Positions 46,035 through 53,500 of a stretch of 64,000 bases of DNA are shown piece after piece. The notes beneath the pieces were generated by a model that was given only the letters and a program-made list of their open reading frames with translations, searched no databases and had not been told where the DNA came from. The stretch spans positions 62,001 through 126,000 of the forward strand of contig CAMNQX010000002.1 in assembly GCA_946550725.1 (NCBI GenBank), written 5' to 3'. Each line of letters begins with the position of its first letter. The stretch's first letter is position 1. This stretch comes from an uncultured Clostridia bacterium (GTDB lineage: Bacteria > Bacillota > Clostridia > Oscillospirales > Oscillospiraceae). A program made the position numbers and the translations under genes.

Positions 46035-46053
46035 AGTGTCCAAGTTGGACACC
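46035..46053. repeat. Dispersed prophage palindrome, site 7
   Basis: AGTGTCCAA-G-TTGGACACC, directly after the HsdR_N-like stop codon. Confidence 0.88.
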
Positions 46054-46068
46054 GCCTTCTGAAAAAAA

Positions 46069-46097
46069 GAGGCCCCGGAGTTGTGCTCCGGAGCCTC
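46069..46097 (-). terminator. Intrinsic terminator of hicAB operon (and possibly opposing gene)
   Basis: GAGGCCCCGGAG-TTGTG-CTCCGGAGCCTC; T7 run on minus strand. Confidence 0.8.
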
Positions 46098-46102
46098 TGC
46101 TT

Positions 46103-46489
46103 TCACTGAACGCCCAGCTTCTGGCGCAGGCCATCCTGGAGGACCTGGGAGAAGTTGATCGCGGCCTTTTCAGCCAACTCGTTGAGGTAGTTGGGAATGG
46201 TCACATTTTTTCGGACGGTCCTCATGTCGTTGGCCCGCCGATAGGCGTCAAAGTCCACCAGCACGAACGTGGTCATATCCCCATCGGCACAGGCCGGCAG
46301 CTCCGAGGCCGGATGGGGAATCCCCTTCCCCGCGTCCTGGAGAGTAATCCCCATCAGACCGATGGCATCCGCCGCCATATCCAGAGCTTCTTCCAGGGTG
46401 TCACCTTCGGTGTTGATCTCCAGATCCGGGACGTACACAAGATATCCTTTCGTGGTAGGCGTCAAAATAGTGGGGTATGCGGTTTTCAT
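46103..46489 (-). CDS. hicB: HicB-family antitoxin
   Basis: MKTAYPTILTPTTKGYLVYVPDLEINTEGDTLEEALDMAADAIGLMGI...; C-terminal RHH-like RKNVTIPNYLNELAEKAAINFSQVLQDGLRQKL. Confidence 0.93.
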   Translation of the reverse strand: MKTAYPTILTPTTKGYLVYVPDLEINTEGDTLEEALDMAADAIGLMGITLQDAGKGIPHPASELPACADGDMTTFVLVDFDAYRRANDMRTVRKNVTIPNYLNELAEKAAINFSQVLQDGLRQKLGVQ

Positions 46490-46518
46490 GCTCCTGTCCT
46501 CCTCTTGGTGCCGGGGGC

Positions 46519-46689
46519 TTATAGCCCCCGGCGTTTGATGATTGCTTTTGCTAGGTCTTCGCTGACTTCGCTGTGTCGGGGAACTGCCTCGTAGTCGGTC
46601 CCGTTCGTCACGATGGTATGATTTCCTCCTTCTCTCTCTATCCACCATCCTTTTTTCTTGAATCGTTTGATGAGGTCTTTCCGTTTCAT
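46519..46689 (-). CDS. hicA: HicA-family mRNA interferase toxin
   Basis: Untracked ORF MKRKDLIKRFKKKGWWIEREGGNHTIVTNGTDYEAVPRHSEVSEDLAKAIIKRRGL; GGNHTI active-site motif. Confidence 0.92.
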   Translation of the reverse strand: MKRKDLIKRFKKKGWWIEREGGNHTIVTNGTDYEAVPRHSEVSEDLAKAIIKRRGL

Positions 46690-46712
46690 TTTGTCTCCCC
46701 CTTACATTTACT

Positions 46713-46741
46713 ATTATACGCATTGAATACGCATTTGTCAA
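46713..46741 (-). promoter_or_regulatory. hicAB promoter with tandem direct repeats in spacer
   Basis: Minus strand TTGACA-17-TATAAT; spacer/-10 region carries two ATACGCATT repeats (46716-46724, 46727-46735) 11 bp apart. Confidence 0.8.
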
Positions 46742-46800
46742 GGCTTTTTTTGAAAATATTTGTGCCCAAGGAGAGGGCCGAGAGGAAGGAGGGGTGGCAT

Positions 46801-47838
46801 ATGCCGGCCAAAGGCAAATACCATCTGCGCCCGGATGGGCTGCTGGAAACCACCCGCACCGACCCTCACACGCATAAGCGCATCCATTTTTATGGGCACA
46901 CAGCGCGAGAGATCGACGTGCAGATCATGGAGTACGCCACACGCCAAGAGACCGGCCCTTCGTTCGCTGATATCGCAAAAGAGTGGTGGAATCTGCATTC
47001 CCCGATGCTGGCTCCAAACAGCTTAAAGAATTACAGGCCAGCCTATCGCCGGGCGGTGGATGAATTTGGAGACACCCCCATCCGTCAAATTGTCCCCAGA
47101 GATGTCAAGCGGTTCATCACCGCCTTTGCCCGCGGAAATCGTGCTCGAAAAACAGTGTCTACCCAGCTCCTTGTCTGCAATCTGATTTTCAGCTATGCCG
47201 TGGAGAGTGGTGTCATAGAGGTTTCGCCATCCACGCACATAAAAGTCCCCGCCAACCTAGCTGTGACGCACAGGAGTGCTGCCAGCGAGGCCGACGAGGC
47301 CATCGTGAAGAAATCCGCCGGGGTTTGGCTGCTGCCCACGTTCATACTCTACACTGGACTGCGAAGGGGTGAGGCGTTGGCCCTAACCTGGGGTGATGTG
47401 GATTTAGAAAATAACGTGATCCACGTCACGAAGAGCCTATACCATGAAGGAGACCGCCCGCATATCAAAGCCCCAAAAACCGCTGCAGGGATTCGCTCGG
47501 TCCCGTTACTCAAACCGCTCCGAGATGTTCTTCCACCGCCAGGGGGACCAGATGAGTATATCTTTTCTGTTGACGGCGGCGCGTCTCCACTTACAAATCG
47601 GAAGTATCAAACCCTCTGGGAACACTATGTATCTGCCACCGGCATTACCTGCACCGCCCACCAGCTCCGCCACAGCTATGCTACCATGCTCTATGAGAGT
47701 GAGGTGGACATCAAGGAGGCCCAGGACCTCTTGGGTCACTCTACCGCAGCCATGACCATGGATGTCTACACTCACCTGCGGGCGTCCCGCCGCCAAGAGA
47801 CAATCAGCAAAATCAACAAGAAGCTCGAAGTGTCGTAA
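46801..47838 (+). CDS. Tyrosine recombinase/integrase
   Basis: TGLRRGEALALTWGDVD, HQLRHSYATMLYESEVDIKEAQDLLGHSTAAMTMDVYTH: R..HxxR..H..Y; next to attR. Confidence 0.96.
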   Translation: MPAKGKYHLRPDGLLETTRTDPHTHKRIHFYGHTAREIDVQIMEYATRQETGPSFADIAKEWWNLHSPMLAPNSLKNYRPAYRRAVDEFGDTPIRQIVPRDVKRFITAFARGNRARKTVSTQLLVCNLIFSYAVESGVIEVSPSTHIKVPANLAVTHRSAASEADEAIVKKSAGVWLLPTFILYTGLRRGEALALTWGDVDLENNVIHVTKSLYHEGDRPHIKAPKTAAGIRSVPLLKPLRDVLPPPGGPDEYIFSVDGGASPLTNRKYQTLWEHYVSATGITCTAHQLRHSYATMLYESEVDIKEAQDLLGHSTAAMTMDVYTHLRASRRQETISKINKKLEVS

Positions 47839-47884
47839 ATATGTCGTAAAACCTCTGTGTATATTGATATTTCAACGGGCGAAA

Positions 47885-47911
47885 AGAGTTCAAATCTCTC
47901 CTTCTGCGCCA
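47885..47911 (+). repeat. attR core (27-bp direct repeat)
   Basis: AGAGTTCAAATCTCTCCTTCTGCGCCA identical to 16666-16692. Confidence 0.93.
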
Positions 47912-47912
47912 G

Positions 47913-47936
47913 CACCCCTCGCGGCTGCGAGGGGTG
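47913..47936 (+). terminator. Presumed original tRNA-Ser terminator
   Basis: CACCCCTCGC-GGCT-GCGAGGGGTG followed by TTCTTTTTG. Confidence 0.8.
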
Positions 47937-47996
47937 TTCTTTTTGCTCCCGGGCCGAGACCGCGCCCATACAGGTCAAAGGGCGGAAATTTCCCTG

Positions 47997-48025
47997 TTGA
48001 CAAGCGGCTCTTTTTCTGGTAAAAT
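47997..48025 (+). promoter_or_regulatory. tRNA operon promoter (TTGACA-17-TAAAAT)
   Basis: TTGACA 47997-48002, 17 nt, TAAAAT 48020-48025. Confidence 0.8.
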
Positions 48026-48054
48026 AGCTTTCGCTGTTGGACGAGCAGCCGTGT

Positions 48055-48130
48055 GCTGGTGTAGCTCAGTTGGTAGAGCAGCTGATTTGTAATCAGCAGG
48101 TCGGGGGTTCGAGTCCGTCCACCAGCTCCA
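48055..48130 (+). tRNA. tRNA-Thr(TGT)
   Basis: GCTGGTG...CACCAGC acceptor, anticodon TGT in TGATTTGTAATCA, encoded CCA. Confidence 0.95.
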
Positions 48131-48264
48131 GAAGAGCGAGCGTAGACACGTAGGCTCGGATGGACCGGAGCGAGGGCCGAATTGGTAAGGCGGCAAGGCC
48201 GCCGCGATTTGGCCCGAGACGGAGGGAAGCCGAGCCGCGACGTGTCCAACGCGAGCTTGACAGC
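48131..48264. repeat. Structured intergenic repeat element, copy 2 (between tRNA-Thr and tRNA-Tyr)
   Basis: Same core as copy 1; arms GCGT-A-GACACGT-A-GGCTCGG / CCGAGCC-GCG-ACGTGTC-CA-ACGC pair. Confidence 0.87.
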
Positions 48265-48280
48265 CCAAACAATTTCATAT

Positions 48281-48364
48281 GGAGGAGTTCCCGAGTGGCC
48301 AAAGGGGGCAGACTGTAAATCTGTTGCGTAAGCTTCGGTGGTTCGAATCCACCCTCCTCCACCA
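48281..48364 (+). tRNA. tRNA-Tyr(GTA)
   Basis: GGAGGAG...CTCCTCC acceptor, class II variable arm, anticodon GTA, encoded CCA. Confidence 0.95.
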
Positions 48365-48424
48365 TTCGCCGCGAGCCTTGTGCTTGCGGCGAATTTTTAT
48401 TTCTCCCGCTATGCAGCCGGTATC

Positions 48425-48477
48425 TTGTTTTTGAAAATGGCTTGAAGTATAATGAATAAAAGACGTATGTCTTTTAT
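48425..48477 (+). promoter_or_regulatory. Promoter with start-site-proximal palindrome upstream of SLH protein
   Basis: TTGTTT-17-TATAAT (48425-48453) followed by ATAAAAGAC-GTAT-GTCTTTTAT (48456-48477). Confidence 0.6.
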
Positions 48478-48518
48478 CTTTCCATATGGAAGAGCAATTT
48501 TTATAAGGAGTGAGCCCG

Positions 48519-50312
48519 ATGAAGAAGAAAATCACCTCCCTTCTGCTGACCCTGGCCCTCTGCCTGGGCCTGCTGCCCACCGCCGCTCTGGCGGCAGGGC
48601 GGGAATATTACAACCGTTGGCGGGATGAGTATGCGGACTTTGTTCTCTCCGCCGAGGAGGCCGCCAGAGACTACGGCATCACCGTCAGCACCAGCCATAT
48701 CGACTTCGGCTCGATCTATATAGGGGAGGAGTTTGAACCGGTTACTTTTACCCTGACCAACAACAGCGACTATTATATTACATACGGACAACTTGCACGC
48801 ACCAATATGACGTGGTTCAGCCACATGCCGTCCGGCTCGAGTGGCTACGTTCACTTTGATGAGGTGTATATCGCTCCGGGAGAATCCAAGGATATCCAGG
48901 CGCGCTACCTCAGCACTGATCACGGGAGATCCGGACCCGATACAGTAGACCTGTATGTGTGTCTGGATACCAGAGAAAATGTCTTCCTCGATTCGGGCCT
49001 TATCAAACTGTATATTAAGGATATCCTCACCGTAGACTACGAGATCAAAGACCCGGACAAAGAGGTCCCCGCGGGTGACATCCAGTGGGACCTGAGCACC
49101 ACGACCCTGGACCTGGGTGTGTCCAATATCACCAAGCGCTCCAATTATCTCTCAGACGAGTATCTGACCGGGGCCGTCACTGTCACCAACCGCAGCTCCC
49201 GCCCCATGCGGGTGGAAAGCAGGCTGGACACCTCCGGCTGCTCCTGGGAGGCAATCGAATACATCATGAGCGCTGACACAGGCGAATACCTGCGGCCCGG
49301 CGAGTCAACGGATATCAAGATAAGGCTCCAGCGCAGCAGCTGGTATGAAACGGGCGCCATAGAGGGCTGCAAGCTGAACCTCACCGCCTACTATCCCGAC
49401 TATCCCGAGTCCCGGGAGGAGAACACCTTGACCGCTACCATCCCCATCACGGCAAAATTCCTCTCTGACGGCGGACATGTCCTCTATTTTAATAACGACA
49501 ATGTGGACGCCCGCGCCTTTGACGCCCAGGGAAATGAGCTGATGCTGGACGGCCGCGTCCTTGTGGTCAAGGAGGGAGACACCGTCACCTTTGTCGCGGT
49601 CCCGCCCGACGGTTTCTATGTCTCCGAGCTTCTGGTGGACAAGAAGAACGTGGGGGCGGTGGATCACTATACCTTCACCAATATCCAGTCCAGCCACGAA
49701 ATCGGCCACTATGTCGGTCGCGGCCCCGCCCCGTACACCCCCTATGTTCCGGGGCAGCCGCCTGTAACGCCCACCACCCCCGTCCAGCCGCCGGTGGAGC
49801 CTTCCGATGAACTGCCCGCCTGGGCGGAGGGACAGGTGAAGGGGGCCATTTCCCAGGGTCTGGTGCCCCAGGAGCTCCAGGGGGGCTATAACCTGGTGAC
49901 CACCCGCGCCCAGTTCTGCGCCCTGGCCGTCCGGCTGTACGAGAGCGTCAAGGGGGAGATCACCGGGCGGGAGACCTTTACCGACACCGATGACGTAAAC
50001 GTGCAGAAGATGGCCGCTCTGGGTGTGGTCAGCGGCGTTGGCGGCGGGGCCTTCATCCCCGACGGCCCTCTGACCCGTGAGCAGGCGGCCGCCATCCTGG
50101 CCCGGCTGTCCAACGCCATGGGCAAGCCCCTCTCCGGCGGGTCCCACCCCTTCACCGACGGTGTCGCCTCCTGGGCTGACGCCGCCGTGGGACAGGTGTA
50201 CCAGGCCGGTATTATGAACGGCACCGGCAACACCACCTTCTCCCCCCAGGGGGAGTACACCCGGATGCAGAGCATCGTCACCATCATGCGGCTCTATGCC
50301 CTGGTAAAGTGA
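48519..50312 (+). CDS. Secreted protein with ASH/choice-of-anchor-like repeats and SLH domains
   Basis: Signal peptide MKKKITSLLLTLALCLGLLPTAALAA; STSHIDFGSIYIGEEFEPVTFTLTNNSD; C-terminal SLH-type repeats (ALGVVSGVGGGAFIPDGPLTREQAAAILARLS). Start is the second Met of the track ORF or thereabouts. Confidence 0.82.
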   Translation: MKKKITSLLLTLALCLGLLPTAALAAGREYYNRWRDEYADFVLSAEEAARDYGITVSTSHIDFGSIYIGEEFEPVTFTLTNNSDYYITYGQLARTNMTWFSHMPSGSSGYVHFDEVYIAPGESKDIQARYLSTDHGRSGPDTVDLYVCLDTRENVFLDSGLIKLYIKDILTVDYEIKDPDKEVPAGDIQWDLSTTTLDLGVSNITKRSNYLSDEYLTGAVTVTNRSSRPMRVESRLDTSGCSWEAIEYIMSADTGEYLRPGESTDIKIRLQRSSWYETGAIEGCKLNLTAYYPDYPESREENTLTATIPITAKFLSDGGHVLYFNNDNVDARAFDAQGNELMLDGRVLVVKEGDTVTFVAVPPDGFYVSELLVDKKNVGAVDHYTFTNIQSSHEIGHYVGRGPAPYTPYVPGQPPVTPTTPVQPPVEPSDELPAWAEGQVKGAISQGLVPQELQGGYNLVTTRAQFCALAVRLYESVKGEITGRETFTDTDDVNVQKMAALGVVSGVGGGAFIPDGPLTREQAAAILARLSNAMGKPLSGGSHPFTDGVASWADAAVGQVYQAGIMNGTGNTTFSPQGEYTRMQSIVTIMRLYALVK

Positions 50313-50356
50313 GCTCCACAGAGCATCTCATCTATATCGTTCACCAATTCCATCTA

Positions 50357-50388
50357 AAAAGGGCGTTGCCGTCAGGCAGCGCCCTTTT
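50357..50388 (+). terminator. Intrinsic terminator
   Basis: AAAAGGGCG-TTGCC-GTCA-GGCA-GCGCCCTTTT. Confidence 0.85.
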
Positions 50389-50424
50389 CCCATGTCCGGC
50401 CACCTACCTTTGTCCCATTTTACC

Positions 50425-50499
50425 TTGACAGCCCAGCGGGAAAATGTTATCATACACAAGAATGGAGCATTAAAAGCTGTCATTTTTCGTCAAAATGAC
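50425..50499 (+). promoter_or_regulatory. Promoter plus operator-like inverted repeat upstream of the giant glycosidase
   Basis: TTGACA-17-TATCAT (50425-50453), then GTCATTTT-TCGTC-AAAATGAC (50479-50499). Confidence 0.7.
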
Positions 50500-50587
50500 C
50501 ATTTTAGAGAAGGAGGTAGTAGGTCGAGCAAACAGGAAGGGGAAATGTAGGTATTTTATATCTATTTTTTAGGGAGGAATGAGATTC

Positions 50588-53500
50588 ATGAAGAAAAAAT
50601 TCACCAAAGTCGTCAGTTGTCTATTATGTCTGGCTATGCTGTTCAGCATAGCCGCTCCCGCGTTGGCGGTCAACGCCGGCGGGTCGTTCTACGAGGACGA
50701 CGCCATCGCTATCGACGCGCCGGCCGCGGGGGAGGACAGCGACCTGGCCTCCGCAAGCGAGCTTCCCGCGGCGGACCCGGCTGCCGACCCCTTTGCCGAG
50801 ACTGGGGAGTATGAGATCTACCCCACTCCCCACCGCGTTACATACGGCACAAGCACTGTAACGCTGCCCGCCACCATGCAGGTGACCTACGGCGCGGGGA
50901 TCGACCAGTACACCAAGGACCGCGCCGTGGAGGCCTTCCAGCAGGCGGGGGTGAGTCTCATTGAGGGCACCGGCGGCTCCGTTCGTCTCAACGTCTCCAT
51001 TAAGGCGGCCGGAGACGGCGTGACCACTGCCACCACCGACCTCTTTAACAAATATGACGCCTACAAGCTCACCATTGACGCCAGCGGCGTCACCGTGGTG
51101 GGCAAGGACACCGACGCGGCGTTCTACGGCCTGACCACCGTGAAGCGCATCCTCCAGCAGGTACAGAACCGCCAGGTCAAGCACCTCACCGTGGAGGACT
51201 ACGCCGACGTGCCCTTCCGCGGCTTCATCGAGGGCTACTACGGCAACCCCTGGACCACTGAGGACCGCGTCTCCCTCATGAAGTTCGGCGGAGACTACAA
51301 GCAGAACATCTACTTCTACGCCCCCAAGGACGACCCCAAGCACAACGCCAGGTGGCGCGAGCTGTATACCGATGAAGAGCTGGAGACTAAGATCAAGCCT
51401 CTGGCCGAGGCGGGCAACGAGAGCAAGTGCTACTTTGGCTTTGCCCTCCACCCCTTCATGTACAACGCGATCCGCTTTGACAATAACTACGCCGCCGATC
51501 TGCAGCTCCTGAAGGACAAGTTCGAGCAGGCCATGGAGGTGGGCGTGCGGCAGATTGCCGTTTTGGCTGACGACGCGGGCGTTCCCGGCGGCAACGCGGC
51601 AAACTACGTGACCCTGATGAACGACCTGACCGAGTGGGTCTCCTCTGCGGAGATGCAGGCGAAGTACCCCGGTCTCAAGACCTCTATCCCCTTCTGCCCC
51701 AATGACTACATGGGCGACGGCAGCTCTGCCCAGATGCAGACCCTGAAGAATCTGCCCGACAGCGTTCCCGTCATCCAGACCTGCGGCACCATCTGGGGCA
51801 CGGTGAACAACAACTATTTGAATGCTTACCGTAACAACATGGGCGATAACGGCCCGTTCCTCTGGATCAACTGGCCCTGCACCGACAACGACAAGACCCG
51901 CCTTGCCATGGGCGGCCACGATCTGGTGCTCAAGTCTGAGATCACCGACGAAAACGCCGCTTACCTCAAGGGCATCATGCTTAACCCCATGCAGCAGTCC
52001 GAACCTTCTAAGGCCGGCATCTTCTACAATGCCGACTACGCCTGGAACGTCTGGAACGGCGACGATGCCGCTGAGCGTCAGGCCAATGTTTGGAGCGACT
52101 CTTTTAAATATATCGACCACGACGGCCCCAACGAGACCGCCGAGTCCACTGCCCTGCGTGAGCTGTCCAAGCACATGATCGACCACAGTCAGGCCGGCGG
52201 CGACCACATTTACGAGGAATCCGTGGAGCTGGCTCCCAAGCTCACCGAGTTCCGCAGCAAGCTGAACGCCGGGACGCTGACCGCGGCCGATATCGCGGAC
52301 ATGCGGGCGGAGTTCGTCACGCTGAAAAACGCCGCCACTACCTATAAAAATAAGACCACGGGCAACACCCGCATCCTGGGCCAGCGGACCGCCGACGGCT
52401 ATGTCAGCAACCAGGAGCAGATGGCCCCCTGGCTGGACTGCTGGGAGGACTTTGCCCAGGCCACCGTGGATCTGCTGGACGCACTGGCTTCCGACGACAG
52501 CAACACCATCGTCACCAAGTACCTCTCCGGCCAGAGCCTGTTGGCCGCCTCCAAGACCCATTCCTTCCAGTACTCCTCCGAGGTCAAATCTGCCCGTGTA
52601 GGCGGCCGCTATCTGGAGCCGTTCGTCAACGCGCTGATGACCAAGGTGGCGGAGACCGCCCAGACCATCATCGACCCCTCCCTCCTGATCGAGACCGTCA
52701 TCACCAGCCGTGAGGACACGCCGGAGGGCGGCCTGGCAGCCGTCCGCGACGGCGACGACAACACCGCCGCCGTATTTAAATCCCCCAACAGCGTTTCCGA
52801 AGGGACTTACATCGGCGTGAAGTACAACAAGCCCATCTCCCTCAACAGCGTTCGCTTTGAGATGGGCCGTCCCGGCAACGCCAACGACCGTTTTTCCGCC
52901 AGTAAGCTCCAGTACATGGATGCGGACGGCCAGTGGCAGGACATCCCCAACGCCACCTTCGGCGACGTGGCCTCCGTAGAGAAGACCGGGCTTAACCTGA
53001 CCGCCAAGGGCGTCCGTCTGGTCGCCACCTCCGCGCGCAGCAACGTCTGGCTGGGCGTCAAGGAGATCTACATCAATGGCCAGTCCGGCGGGACGACGGA
53101 AGACCCCGGGACGTCTACCGATGCGGAAAAGCTCACCGTTTCCGCTATTACTAAGTCCGACAACATGAGCATTCAGTCCGGTACTCTCAGTAACGCCACT
53201 GATGGCAACACCTCCACGGAAGTTTGGTTCGCCGAGAACCCCTACAAGGGCGGCGAGACGTCCACCTATGATAAGGTCCCTGCCGACGCTTGGGTTCGTG
53301 TGGACCTGGGCAGTGAAAAGGCCATCGGGCGAATCGTCATCGTCCAGGACAGCCGCTCCGCTGGTGCCGACCGGATGAAGGACGCCATTTTGGAGTATTC
53401 CACCGATGGCTCGACCTTCACTCAAATTGCCAGCAGCCTCAACACGAATACCATTGACCAAGAGGTAAGCATTACCGCCCGCTACATTCGTTTGAAAAAC

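Larger units (their letters stand above)
16666..47911. mobile_element. Integrated tailed (HK97-type head, siphovirus-like) prophage, ~31.2 kb
   Basis: 27-bp direct repeat at both ends in tRNA-Ser(GCT); integrase next to attR; full set of lysis, tail, head, terminase, replication and immunity genes. Confidence 0.95.
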
